Shown piece after piece: positions 27,111 to 38,880 of a stretch of DNA of 64,000 bases (within the stretch, counting starts at the first letter, position 1; each line of letters begins with the position of its first letter). The stretch lies in assembly GCA_018907035.1 (NCBI GenBank), contig JACCIC010000099.1, positions 1,968,001-2,032,000 of the forward strand, in the 5' to 3' direction. Source of the stretch: Sycobia sp. Sy_11. Taxonomy: Eukaryota; Arthropoda; Insecta; Hymenoptera; Epichrysomallidae. A program made the position numbers and the translations under genes. The notes under the pieces were generated by a model, which saw only the letters and a list, made by a program, of their open reading frames with translations, did no database searches and was not told the origin of the DNA.

Positions 27111-28297
27111 ATCGGATATAAATCTGCAATTATTACTTGTTTCCGTATATTATAAATCTTTTTAAATGAAATAACATATCATTTGATTGGTAATCTAGGC
27201 ATTGTTGAGTTTTAGGAATATTTTACTCCGACATTACCAAGTTTAGTCATAATATTTTAATTTTAAGAAATTGGTTAATTTTTCTATACATGTGTGCATC
27301 GTTGAATTCACTATTCATATTGATTTTTTAAACTACCTTGAAAGATTTTTCGTCTGTACAATGATATATAATATTGTCAAAATAACTATTAAAATATATT
27401 TCAATTATTGTCTAAATGAGATTAGGCTTAATCATTAAAATAGATAATTTTAGATTGCTTGTATTAAATTTCTATTTTAGTATTAACTTTAAATTTTGCT
27501 GAATTACCGGAATTAATTGTTGATAATGTCCAAATTGCGTGGAATTATTACAAATATTTTAATAACAAAAGCATCTTATTTATAAATTATTGTATTATAT
27601 GAAAACCAACTGAAAATCTTGCAAATTTAGACAAGTGAAAGTAATTCGTCACGATATTGTTACTTACAAGAATATTTTTTAAGTCATTACTCTGGCTAAA
27701 TCTCCCAATTATGGATAAAGATTTTCACGTATTTTCTAAATAATGCAAAGCTTTTATAGAAGAAGTTTGTTGTAAAGAATATTAGACACATGAAAAACAT
27801 TTTTTTTTCACGTTTACCGAAGAGATTATGAGAGTAGTGATAACGACACAGTTTTATTATTGTTCACATTATTGTTTGTTTAGGATTAAAACTGCAAGTT
27901 AACTTATTAAAGTTACTTTTTATATCTTCTTTACATAGCAGAGACCTCAATTTTCTTTAATGACTGTTTTTTTTTTTTTTAATGTACTTTTTGACGAAGT
28001 AGGTTTTACTATAACCATAAGGATTATTTTCCATGTATTTGTTCTAAAGCTTTTTGATATGGGTTGAATGTATACCATGCATCAATTCTTATATATGGAA
28101 TGATAAATATGATAAATATTTAAACTTTTTTAATATTAATAGTTGTAGACATTTTTACTACCCCATGAAATTGTTCCGATCGATATGTTTTGAATAAAAA
28201 AATTTATAGAGATGCGTTAATCAACTGCATTCAAATGTAATAGCATTTTATTAATTAGCAGTTTTATTAACTTATCTATAGAGATAATCAGTTAGAG

Positions 28298-28298
<1 letters not shown>
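27110..28298. other. AT-rich DNA, no gene seen
   Basis: AT-rich with homopolymer T runs (27966-27980). No features are recognised. Confidence 0.6.

Positions 28299-28341
<43 letters not shown>
28299..28341. repeat. (AT)n microsatellite
   Basis: Pure TA repeat of about 42 nt. Confidence 0.97.
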
Positions 28342-28346
<5 letters not shown>

Positions 28347-28559
28347 ATAAAGGTTTTTATGTTTTCTCAGTCGTAAGATTTTATCCAAATTCCAGAAAGC
28401 CAAATTGAGCTCTGACGATTGAAGTATGAAAATGAATGTTCTTGATGTCGATTGACGTATCACTTAACATCTTAATCGAAGAATTCTAATGCTGGCAAAT
28501 CACGAAGTTGATTCCTGAGCGCTTAAGTTTCTCAACACTCTAATGGTTATAATGCTTTT

Positions 28560-29050
28560 TTTTCGCGGGCTCGACGCTTTCAATTGCGGCGAAAATTGAA
28601 AGTTTAAAGCAAAGCGAAACCCGATCAACGATTTTTTTTTTTGCAGTCATATAACTTTTCGACGCTCTTTGTGGGCGGAACTGAGAGTTCGATTTCGAGG
28701 ATAGAAGAGCCGCGGGAGGAGGGGGGGGGCTAAGAAGTAAATCGACGTACTCCGGCCCCAGGCTACGCGGGCATGACCCGAGTTACGGTGGGGGTTATTG
28801 ACCGCGCCACGGTCGTTGGGGATCATTCGTTAGCCAGCGGTCCGCGGCAAAGATTGCGCTTGTATGCCGGAACGGTGGTGGGGAGGAAGGGGGAACGATG
28901 TCGATACGCGCTGGCTTCCACAAGTTTTTCAACTTTTTTAACTCTCGTTAGTTCGCGTTCCTCCTCAGACCGCGGCAGTGCAGTTTGTTAAGGGAATCGT
29001 ACTCTGTTCCTCGATTGGCTTCGAGGACGGACGGAGTCTTAGATTGTTGG
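28560..29050. other. GC-rich, CpG-rich block
   Basis: CpG-rich block with GGGAGGAGGGGGGGGG at about 28714-28729, which is G4-prone. The 72-codon frame at 28773-28991 is not recognisable. Confidence 0.4.
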
Positions 29051-30170
29051 TTAATGGAGACGGATGTATTTTTTTTTTTTTGCTAAATACTCATATATGA
29101 TATGATGCGTAAAAATAAAGTGCAATCGGTGCTTTTTCTAGTAAAATAATTATTTTGTTTATTTATGTAAAAAATATAATATGTGAAATTTAACTCCTTT
29201 CCTAAATGTATTAATAGATAGATAGATTAACAATATATATTAATTAGTTTTTATAAAATTGGATCATTTGGTGTTCCTTGGCATTAAATTATATTATTTT
29301 GTAAGCTATCTTATAAAATAAAAACGACTTTTATTGAAAAATCAATTTTATTTAATTAAAAACCAATTTGTTGATGGATCAAATATAAAACGAAGAATGG
29401 TTATGCCAAATTTAAAATACTACTTTAATAATTGCATATTGTAAATAATAATGCAATATAAATAAATCGTCATGTATAATGTAATTTAGAACTCGAATCT
29501 AGCAACTGAATAAAATAAAGGAAAAAAATAATTTTATTGTTTCGCATTATGGGTGTATGAAAACGTAATAAAAATGTATATATAATTTATAAATCTATAA
29601 CATTTTAATATTACTCATTGATAAATTTTCAAGAAAATATATTCATTCGCCCATAATTATGATTGTCTGTTGAATGTTAAATTGAGTGTGCTTAAATAAA
29701 ATATATCGATAGAGATTTCTATAAGTTAATTATATACCTACAAGATTTTGATGAAATGAATGATATCTTTCTTCCCAGAATCATTTATTATTAATTCTTT
29801 TACTACAAAGATAAAAATGAATAAATTTGATTGTTATTAAATGAGTTAATATAAAAAAACAATAAAAAGAATAAACGGCTAATAAATTTTTATTAAAGTC
29901 AAAATTCAGTTGAAAATTAAAATTTTAATAATTTTTAATTTTATATTTTGAATAATGAACGGAAGCTATATTAACATACTTTATTAATAGCCGTAAACAC
30001 AGCGGCTGAAAATTTAAAAATCGCATTTTTGCCGCTCAGATTTTATCAGAAAAAAAGAAAATAACTATGATCATTATTGAACAAAAGTTGTGTGCAAAGG
30101 AATAAAACAGCTTAGTTCTGCTTTCGTAATTCATGGGCCCGTAATCAAGTAGCGGGCGTACGCTCTGTTT
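29050..30170. other. AT-rich DNA, no gene seen
   Basis: AT-rich without motifs, repeats or splice-bounded exons. Confidence 0.6.
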
Positions 30171-30189
30171 ATTTTGAAGAGAGGGGGAA

Positions 30190-30190
<1 letters not shown>

Positions 30191-30228
<38 letters not shown>
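30191..30228. repeat. (GA)n microsatellite
   Basis: GA repeat of about 38 nt, about 90 nt upstream of the promoter-like site at 30291-30323. GA arrays of this kind bind GAGA-type factors in insects. Confidence 0.95.
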
Positions 30229-30232
<4 letters not shown>

Positions 30233-30290
30233 GGAACCGAGAGGTCGAAAGGGATGAAGTCGACTGACGGGAGTTCAAACTGGCGTGCGA

Positions 30291-30323
30291 ATAAATGCAT
30301 TCGCTCTGCTCGCCAGCTCAGTT
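30291..30323 (+). promoter_or_regulatory. TATA-like plus initiator (candidate core promoter)
   Basis: ATAAAT at 30291-30296 lies 29 nt upstream of the A of TCAGTT (30318-30323), which matches the arthropod initiator. A second TTCAGT follows at 30323. A (GA)n array lies just upstream. No convincing downstream promoter element or coding exon follows; the first ATG (about 30460) opens only 26 codons. It could start a noncoding or first-exon transcript, or be coincidence. Confidence 0.22.
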
Positions 30324-30339
30324 TCAGTAACTGGAAAAA

Positions 30340-31520
30340 TCTTCAAATATCTGGCCGTGCTCTTACATTTTATTTTCTTTCTCTGACTTGCCGAGTTATT
30401 GCATAACGGAATCAGAGATTTCTATCAACTTTCGAGAAGTATTTTCCAGTGTTCAAGGATGAAGGCTAATTTTAAATTTTACATGAATAAGATTTTCGAT
30501 TTTGGCTCCTGTAAAACGAGAGTTCGTGATAAAATCTAAAATTGTCGAGCATGCGTGCGAAGCGTATAATATATTTGAATGAATGGAGTCGAACTGTTTT
30601 CATTATAGGAAGTCTCGGGACGTTGTATCTAGCAAGATTTATTTTTCTGTCGATAAATATCTTAAGTTCGTGTCGACAATATTATTTATACATTAATACT
30701 TGATAATTTTATATTTTTAGTCAGATATGATGTTCTTCTTATACTTAATATTTTTCGTCGTATAGCTTAGTCAGACGTTTAGCAAAAGTGAAATTATTAA
30801 TATTTAAGCGGAAACCTCAAAAACTGATTTTTATTATATAAAATATAGTTTTCTACAATTCTAGTGTACATATCTGACGAATTCCAGCAAATTTTTTCGG
30901 AATTCGAAAATAAATAAATGAATGAGAGAAAATATGATTTCATTCATATTTTTTTCATTATTATATACACCCGATTGTATTTGAACTAAATTTTTTAACT
31001 AAATTGGCATTTAAATATCGTGACTTAAGTGAGTTTGAATATTTGCTATTTGTTATTTTATCATTTTTTTATTTTTTGTTTGTATTATTAAATAAAAAAT
31101 AAAAATATTAAAGGTAATTTATCACATTACAATTGCATAAGGCATAAATTTAAAGCAACTATATATCGTTTATTTTCAATTTCTTCTTTTAGAAATTTTT
31201 AAATTTAACTCTAAGTTATACCCAAGACCCAGTTAAAGCAGTCTCCCACTATGGTCCGCAGTGTCATCCTAATTTCAGACACTATGCATAAATTTAAACT
31301 TTGCTAAAATTTAATATTGTTCAGCTAAATATATTCAAAGTCCAAAGCATAAAAGTTCTTTTTATCTGTGACAGAAATTTCAAAATGACTTTACGATCTA
31401 ACGGGCAGCTTGTGATTCAGCCCGCATGTTTACTATTATATGAAACTCGAGTTAAATTGTCAAAGATAAAAAATGTTCTAAAACTTACGAAAATTTTCTA
31501 ATCTATAGGTAAAATTATTC
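30340..31520. other. AT-rich DNA, no gene seen
   Basis: AT-rich. The 66-codon frame at 31301-31501 is unrecognisable. Confidence 0.55.
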
Positions 31521-31553
31521 TCCGCACTAGTTTTCTCAACGAAGGCCTCGGAT

Positions 31554-31555
<2 letters not shown>

Positions 31556-31588
<33 letters not shown>
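31556..31588. repeat. (GA)n microsatellite
   Basis: GA repeat of about 33 nt, at the left edge of a GC-rich block. Confidence 0.95.
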
Positions 31589-31590
<2 letters not shown>

Positions 31591-31974
31591 AAGAGGGGAG
31601 CTGCTGAGCAAAAGTGGAAATATACTTTTTGAGCGACCACGTGAAATACGCCCGTGGCTCAAACGCAGCGTTAACTTTAATCACGAGCACTGGGGCATAT
31701 TACGCCACTTCCGAGACCTTCAAAAGTGCTAACGTGGCCACCTTACAACCACTCCTTCCGACTTCCACGTTTTATTCCTACGCACCAGTGCCTACGTCCC
31801 TCCTCCATCCCCTCATCCAGCGTCCCACGCCACTCGCTCAGACTTTTTTACCAGCACCCTTTTGTCCGCCATTGTCGGTTCTCGGTTTTCTGCCTCCCCC
31901 GCTTCGCTCTCTTTCGTTCTTCGCTCTTTTTCTCTGTTTACTACTGATACTGACTTCCCTCTTCCTCTCTTCCG

Positions 31975-32013
31975 CTCTCTCTCTCTCTCTCTCTCATTCT
32001 CTCTCTCATTCTC
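31975..32013. repeat. (CT)n microsatellite
   Basis: CT repeat interrupted twice by CATT, inverted in orientation to the GA tract at 31556. Confidence 0.93.
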
Positions 32014-32159
32014 TATTATTCCCAACAGACGAATCCGGATTCTGCATATGTATTCGTCCCTTTATCCATAGATTTATAACGGGCACACCTTTTCGACTGC
32101 TTCGGCTAGTTAAATTAGTTCGACAATTGGTATTCGTCTCTGGCCATGCGACAAGCTCT

Positions 32160-33810
32160 CGTTCATATGAGAAAATACTTCAAAACCGCAGAATTTTGGG
32201 AGCTTGCTATTATTCGATTTTATTTTCAAAAAAATGTTGATATTCTGGTGAAAACTATCGCGTTAGAACAGCTAGATTTAATGCTAGATATATAAGACAG
32301 AGATAAACGCCTTAAAATATCTTCTTCAAATCCAATAAGTAACGAAAAACAAATAATTTCTGCATCGCTAACGTAATGTTATTTGAGATCACTAAAATGT
32401 TAAATTATATATTTATAATAATATCAATATTTTACCTGTACATAAATACTTATATTAGAAGGATCAAATAAATCATATTGTTTAATGGAGTATTTACTGA
32501 TTTATTGATTTTATTATTATAGGCGAGATTATTAACCTTTTTTATAAAAAGAGTTGTTTAGATAGGCATAGACAGAAGGCGTAGAAAATTTTATTATTCA
32601 GCGAGCCACATAGTTCATTGAATTTTAAATCGAAATTCAATTTAATTAATAATTAAAAAAAATCAAAGAAGCCAGAATAAAGCGACGAAATGAACTATTC
32701 AAATCATTTTCATTAGATATTTGAATATTTTTCATGTCTATTAATATTACCACTTCTTCAAATTTTATAAACAAAAATTTTTTTATCGAATACTACAAGA
32801 ACGCTTAGAAGTGAGATAAAATGCACAACTATATCAAGTATATAATTCTTATTGTAATTACAGAGATAATAAATCTGTAGTTCTTAAAATAAATTCTTTT
32901 AATCGCTAACACTGTCGATTCAAGAATCCAATAAGTAAATAAAACTTCGACCGCCACTCGTTGCATACCGTAACTCTCCAAAGCATGAAATTGTCTACAA
33001 CCCGACTAATTAACATGGAACGCACGCAAGAGGCACTTCTTCCATGCTGGTGAGCACATCGAGTAGGTCGTTGCACGTTCGAAATGACACAATGCAGTAT
33101 CAAACGAAATTAGAGGATTCTCGCGAGTTTTCGCTAGGCACAGTATCAACAGTAATTCCCCTCGATGAGTGCGATTTTTGTGACGAGTACGTTGCATCTA
33201 CGATACCACTTGGCGGAAAAATAATTATTCTGCTTAAACGAAGCGCATTGACAATACTACACTAAAATGGTTTAATTAACACTTTAAAAATCAATTTCTT
33301 ATTAGTTTGCTCTAGGATAATAATTGTAAATTGATGACCGATCTGCTTAAAAATAATATAAATGCATATAAAAGTTCTTGTTTTGATTGATTGGTCGTTA
33401 AAATGCAATAAACTATATACGTATATACATTTAAAATGTGCATTTGAAAACTGATCACTATATATATTTAAAACGTTTTTGTGCAATAATGAAATATTTT
33501 ATATGCAAATGATTGACGCAGTACGGAGGTTTATGCAATTACCACCCAGGAAATTAAGCGGAGAAACATGATTGATAGTAATGGTAGCATTATCAACGTA
33601 CAACATATATTCAAATATTCATGGAGATTCCTGCCACTACTAATTTTAGAATACTTATATAAGTTTAGGTGCAATACGTAAATACGCGTGTTGCTCATAT
33701 AACTAGCGAGAACTGTTTATGTACTTTATCGTATCTTTAAAAAATTGAGCGTTGAGCTGTTTTGCACCACTGTGAGAAAGAAAGAAAGAGAGAAACGGAG
33801 TGAGAAACAG
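32160..33810. other. AT-rich DNA, no supported gene
   Basis: Mostly AT-rich. A less biased patch at 32930-33250 holds overlapping frames on both strands (74 codons plus, 63-65 minus) with no known motif. The plus frame is acidic and Cys-containing, but I cannot support it. Confidence 0.45.
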
Positions 33811-33811
33811 C

Positions 33812-33826
33812 GACAGACAGACAGAC

Positions 33827-33874
<48 letters not shown>
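33812..33874. repeat. compound (GACA)n(AT)n microsatellite
   Basis: Four to five GACA units followed directly by about 46 nt of AT repeat. Confidence 0.95.
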
Positions 33875-33877
<3 letters not shown>

Positions 33878-34105
33878 TCCATGTAAATTGATTGCCATTT
33901 ATTTCATCATATATCATAATCTCTTTTGGTGTTCACATGTAATTAATAAATAAGAGATAAACAATTATAATTAGTGATGAATACACAACGTTCAAATTAG
34001 CAGAATTAAAATTTCTATTGAATGCAATTAGAAAATCAATATAGCGATTATTTTTCACAAAAATTAACTTAATATTGTATGTAGGTGTCTGTATGTACGT
34101 ATTTT

Positions 34106-34108
34106 AGA

Positions 34109-34166
<58 letters not shown>
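34106..34166. repeat. (GA)n microsatellite
   Basis: GA repeat of about 60 nt with a single GATA interruption at 34121, lying in AT-rich surroundings. Confidence 0.96.
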
Positions 34167-34167
<1 letters not shown>

Positions 34168-34169
34168 GC

Positions 34170-35450
34170 AAAGCGAAATCGCCCAATTGATACTTTAGAT
34201 GCATTTTAATGGTTTTATCAGTGAGCAAATATGTGAATACGAATATTCGTACAACAAATTGAGCGAAAGAAACTGCAAGTACAGCAAAATACAACGAGAG
34301 GATATGAGAAAAGCATTGAGGCTATTATCGTAGGTATAAAAGGGCTGTAAAAGGACATTTCCCGTAACGATAATGCGTTAGGGGAAAAAATGGCGAAGAG
34401 AAAATATACTTGTGACAAATAAAAGTATTTTAGTATTATAGCATAGTTCAAAGTAGTATTTTAATTACGATACGTCACTATAAAAAGGAGAATGCTTGAT
34501 GCATATAAAAATATATTAATAAATTATTTTCTTAAATTTCTGACAATCATATACAGTTGAATATATATTAAAAATTATACAAGCTTAATTATACAATCTT
34601 ATAAGTATAAGAAATATTTCCTTACGATGGCCTTTATAAATTAACTAAGTTTCATAAATTCATTATATTAGATTTGTTGTTCATTACTTTCCCAACAAGC
34701 CAATGTTATATTTGTTCACTTTTAGAAATCTGCAATTTGTATTAACTTATAATTGTTAAAACATTTCATTTAATGAATAAATAATAAATATTACATAAAT
34801 AATTCTCAATCGACTCAACATAATTTAAAAATGATAACAATTAATACCTTAAATAAATTACCAATAAATTAAATGAAATAAAATTGATAGAAAAAAAGTT
34901 TTGTAGTCTGAAAAAGTATTTATTGAAAGAGAGCGCCTTCCCTTCTCAGTGCTACATATTTAAGCCCGGAAAACTTTCTCGTTTCACAGTTTTTTTTTTT
35001 AGAGACAGGGAGAGAAGGAAGGGGAGAGGATAGAGAGAGACAGCCGGAGAGAACATTGTCGAGCCATTGTTGAAATCTCATAGCTTGCCGAATAGCCAAA
35101 ATGACCTTAGGGGATCCATAGAGATCCGGAAAATCTCCTCGACGGAATCAGAAACGGCCTGCGGATAGCCGAAACAATCTCTACAGCATGTCGAGCTACA
35201 AAGCCGCGAGGAAGTCTGCTCTGCAAAAAGGATTTTTCATCGGGAGCGAATGGGACGGGTGGGTTCAGTTACAGAAACAAAGTTTAATCCAAAGACATTA
35301 CAGGTTACGATCATTTATTTGTGAAACTCCTACTTCTACCTCAATGAGATCGTTACTTTATTTCAAATATGGAGTAATATTTATATTTTATTTTACTAAA
35401 TTTTACTTATTGCAACGAAAATAATTTATTATAATTGAAAAGTTACTTAA
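34170..35450. other. AT-rich DNA with a purine-rich patch
   Basis: AT-rich. A patch at 34985-35230 has a GA-rich stretch and moderate GC. The 78-codon plus frame at 35188-35424 begins in it (MSSYKAARKSAL) but matches nothing I know. Confidence 0.45.
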
Positions 35451-35454
<4 letters not shown>

Positions 35455-35493
<39 letters not shown>

Positions 35494-35524
35494 TTATATT
35501 TATTTATATACTATTTTATATATA

Positions 35525-35573
<49 letters not shown>
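35455..35573. repeat. (AT)n microsatellite, interrupted
   Basis: Two long TA arrays separated by a degenerate TATATTTATATTTATTTA stretch. It abuts the 5' end of a SINE. The array resumes after the SINE at 35774, so the SINE appears to have inserted into a pre-existing AT tract. Confidence 0.95.
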
Positions 35574-35576
<3 letters not shown>

Positions 35577-35770
35577 GCCTACGATGGCTCGATCGCTAGA
35601 GCGAAGGACTAGTAACTCGGTGATCCGAGTTCGAATCCCGGTCTCGGTCGATTGACACAAGCACCGCTGTAATAATTTACATGTGCTTTGTTTACAAAAC
35701 ACATCGTAGACCTCCGTCGCTAATTAGCACCGGTATTTTAAAGCATAAATAGAGCGACATTAAATAACAT

Positions 35771-35774
<4 letters not shown>
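35574..35774 (+). mobile_element. tRNA-derived SINE, copy 1
   Basis: The head resembles a tRNA gene. TGGCTCGATCGCTAGAGC (35585-35602) matches the A-box/D-arm pattern, and GAGTTCGAATCC (35627-35638) matches the B box of a Pol III promoter. The intervening CTAGTAA resembles the anticodon loop of tRNA-Thr(AGT), a tentative source. The body ends in an A/T-rich tail (TTAAATAACATAAAA). Two more copies at 43315 and 58177 share the full length. Flanking DNA on both sides is (AT)n, so a target duplication cannot be resolved. Transcription by Pol III and LINE-driven mobilisation are inferred from the class. Confidence 0.9.

Positions 35775-35819
<45 letters not shown>
35774..35819. repeat. (AT)n microsatellite
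   Basis: AT repeat directly following the A/T-rich tail of the SINE. It is either the other half of the target tract or an expansion seeded by the tail. Confidence 0.95.
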
Positions 35820-35825
<6 letters not shown>

Positions 35826-36122
35826 ATACTATCTATATGTATGAAATACGACAGGTAGAATTCCATGAGCTTCAGTGGAAAAAATGTTCTATCTCTTGAT
35901 CCTCTCGTGCAATTTCATGAAATAACGGCCAACTGTGTTTTGTCTTTCTGAAAGAATGCGGCTTTTTATTAATGTCTGGAGTACACGATATAGCTTTGGT
36001 CGAATTTTTAGTTTTAAATATTCGATACCTCAGGATAAACATATGATAACGAGAAAAATTTAGTATCTAATATACCAGGATCAGAGTGGGTTGATCATAT
36101 CATCCCTCCAAAATAGTAACAC

Positions 36123-36234
36123 AGTAGTTTAAAAGTCAGTTGAGTAAATTAGTATCTTAAAAGCTTATCGAGTAAGGTAGTATTTCAAAATCTAGTTGAA
36201 AATAGTATTATTTCAAAAGCCGGTTGAAAAAAAA
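36123..36234 (+). repeat. degenerate 28-bp tandem array
   Basis: Four units of 28 nt start at 36123, 36151, 36179 and 36207. They share the pattern AGTAT-T-AAAA-C--GTTGA-TAA. Relics of the same phrase (AGTATTTCA) recur at about 36270-36280. No coding or RNA interpretation is apparent. Confidence 0.65.
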
Positions 36235-36289
36235 AATTGAAAGATAGTATGTCATCAAGGAATCCAAAAAGTAGTATTTCACAGAAAAT

Positions 36290-37285
36290 TGTTTTAATTT
36301 TCTGAAATTTAATTCGCAGCGCTAACTACAAATATTTTGGGAATTAAATATATAAAGTGAAAAAAGTCTTTATACATTATTCGTATATCATCTGTGAAAT
36401 AAGTATATTTATTATTAGGTATACTTTAAATATTAATAATCGTAGTTAATAATAAACTGGAACCAAGAATGGCAATTAAGCAGTAAAAATGGGAATTTTA
36501 CGGGAAATTTCGTGATTGGACGATACTATTCCGTGTTTAGGTATACATGAATGCTAACAATTTTTTTTATCTTTGATATTAATAACTGAATAACTTAAAC
36601 TCTCTCTTTCACTCTCATTCTTACCCCTAGTTTCATTCTTCGTTCCTGAATCTCTCTTCTGCGTGGTCCATGTGTGTAGCCTGACCACAAATTCGTAGGT
36701 AGGTGCAAATAATGTAAATGTAAATAAATCTGATGAATGGCTAACATATCCTAGACGATTTTTAACAACTGCGTCTATGCAGCACACATTTTTTGTTTCT
36801 GTTAAAGGTTTTAAAGGTTAAAAGTATTTTTCATATATTTATAAATTATATCTACTATCAAATAAGGGATCAAAGAATATATCAAAGTTCATAAGTAAAA
36901 TGTAATAAAATGAGCGCTCCAAAAGACATTTGTTTGACAATAATATATGATGAATCTTTTCTGAGTTCAAACATTCTGACATGTAGTGAATTAAATTCTT
37001 TCAAAAATTTGAGAGTATCAGAACTACACATTTTTCAGTTGGTTTTGTTTAATAAAATCTTCAAATTACAGCTATAAATGGTGCACAAGATAATAAAGAA
37101 TAATCAGTTGGCCAGTTTTATGCCATTTTTCGGATGTTTTGATAAATTTAAACTGTTAAATTCCTATTAGAAAAAATTAGAAGAATTCTCCATCTTGACG
37201 ATATGAATTATGATCTTGATATTCATATATTAGTAACTTATAATATATGTTAGAATATACGATAGGTATATTATAACATAGGTAT
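36290..37285. other. AT-rich DNA, no gene seen
   Basis: AT-rich. The N-terminal part of the mariner-type transposase would be expected at the right end of this stretch, but I cannot recognise it. Confidence 0.5.
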
Positions 37286-37287
37286 AT

Positions 37288-37295
37288 TATATATA

Positions 37296-37343
<48 letters not shown>
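37288..37343. repeat. (AT)n microsatellite
   Basis: AT repeat of about 56 nt with one TTTA interruption, about 110 nt upstream of the recognisable transposase remnant. It may have grown inside the old transposon. Confidence 0.95.
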
Positions 37344-37347
<4 letters not shown>

Positions 37348-37454
37348 TAACAGCAAAACAAAAATTGCCAACCATTGAAAACACCTATACCAAGTTCAAT
37401 CGAATGTCAAGGTTTCGTTCCCTTCTTGAATTACTATTATTGAATTACTATTGC

Positions 37455-37835
37455 ATAGTTTTTCAATAGTTATTATCAAAATGTCGTATATGCAATAAAG
37501 AGTATCACGGTAAAGTGATGCACAGTTTTCGAAAAGCAATGAAAAGAAAACATGTTGGAACTTCTTATACAGAAATAACTCATGGTTCTATATCACGATA
37601 ATGTACTCATTCTTCATTACTTGTTCTTAAACTTTCCCTAAAACCAGCTCCAAAATTATACGTTAGGTACCATATTACCCAGATCTAACTCCGTCAATAT
37701 TTTTGCTATTCCAAACTAAATAGACAAATGAAAATGCACATTTACAACAATTGAGAAGAAAAAGACAATATCAGTAACAGAGATTAAATCTCCTCCAAAA
37801 ACAAATTTCTAAAAATGCTTTGTACATTGCAAAAA
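37455..37835 (+). pseudogene. mariner-type transposase remnant (C-terminal half)
   Basis: Read in three successive frames, the segment follows the mariner/Tc1 DDE transposase order. First NKEYH plus a basic SFRKAMKRKH stretch (37494-37562), like the NKEYY...LR...KR segment before the second catalytic Asp. Then YHDN (37591-37602), matching HDN with that Asp. Then PYYPDLTPS (37670-37696), matching PYSPDLAPSD with the third Asp at 37682. Finally a tail like FLKML-TLQK. There are at least three frame changes and several stops. The HDN-to-PDL spacing is about 28 codons where mariners have 34, so a short deletion is likely. The first catalytic Asp and the DNA-binding domain are not recognisable, and I found no terminal repeats. 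Long dead. Confidence 0.75.
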
Positions 37836-37839
37836 GTAT

Positions 37840-38880
37840 TAACAAAAATATCAACAAATATATGTAAAGATTAATTCATATATAACTATTTTCTTGACGT
37901 ATAATATAATAGACCTCGTAAATTTTTTTGTATTTGAATTATAGTGACACTTAAAGTCGAAGGAACATGATGTGATATTAGCGCATCGGTAAAAAAATAT
38001 ATTTAGTGTAAAACTCGTCTCAAAAAGTTAATTACATAAGTCTTATCTTCTTTTCATATAGTAGTCCTTTTAATTTTTGTCTTTTATAAATTTCTCATAT
38101 TTTAAATTATCCTTATAAGTCTTTGACAGTTTTAGTCGCTTTCTATTTTATCTTCCTTTTAAATTACTAAAAATGTTTCTTACTAGAAACTTTGATCACA
38201 GAAGTAAAAGTTTTCTTAAAGCCTAGTATGGAAAACTAGAAAATAACTAGATAGTAATTATAGATAAGAGCTGCATATATTTTTTATATATGTTATGTAG
38301 GAAGTGTAACTGATAGAATAAATGTAAAACTAATATTTTTCTTGATTTAAAAACGGATAAAAAAGGAATATAAATGAACCTCTAAAGATAATAAAGGCGT
38401 ACTTAGTCTAGAAAAGTTGAAATTGATTGAGTAATGGAAGAGGAAAAGGGAAGAAGTGTAGAAATTTTTTCTTGCTTTTCCGCCTTCTTCATTTATGCCC
38501 TTCCGCTTCATTAGCTAGAAATTCGTTTACTCTATCTGCTAAAGATATCGCGAAAGCTATAGACTTGGGCGGGAATAAAGAAGAGGATAAAGAATTCCGA
38601 GGAATAAAGTTGTGGACTTCCTAAAGTGCATGATGAAATTTCAATAGTACTTGTTCTTTAATTTCGAAAGAATTGAAAATCAGTTTCGACATTAATCATG
38701 GGTTTAATAGATCTTACCTTCATATGTAAATTGAATTTATGGTAACATAGTACTTTAAAATATTCATAGTATAGTTAATTATATTATCTATAAATTTTAT
38801 AAAGAATATTCAAAATATCGAGCATCTAAAGTTAATATTAAAATATTAAACTTAGAGTTAGCAGGAATACTACTTGTTCC
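37840..38880. other. AT-rich DNA, no gene seen
   Basis: AT-rich. A terminal inverted repeat of the adjacent mariner remnant was looked for and not seen. The 65-codon frame at 38427-38624 is unrecognisable. Confidence 0.5.

Larger units (their letters stand above)
31520..32160. other. GC-rich, pyrimidine-rich block
   Basis: A block with a GA tract at its start and a CT tract in its second half. The plus strand from 31740 to 32020 is strongly C+T rich. A 208-codon frame (31614-32240) passes through it. It is the longest here, but it is dominated by Ser, Leu, Pro and Phe from C/T-rich DNA, so I do not accept it as a protein. Confidence 0.45.

Noticed and set aside
31614..32240. 208-codon plus-strand open frame, the longest in the window
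   Set aside because: It runs through C/T-rich DNA and a CT array and its translation is mostly Ser, Leu, Pro and Phe. Overlapping frames exist on both strands, and no domain, start context or splice support was seen.
32420..32445. Minus-strand CAG/GTAAAA fusion as a ratchet site
   Set aside because: The sequence before it on the minus strand lacks a pyrimidine tract.
33006..33265. Overlapping 63-74-codon frames with balanced amino-acid use
   Set aside because: Interesting composition but open on both strands, with no flanking acceptor and donor pair that would define an exon.
35585..35640. A genuine tRNA gene (A and B boxes present)
   Set aside because: No acceptor-stem pairing or CCA-proximal end, and the unit continues into a body and tail shared by two other dispersed copies, so it is a SINE head.
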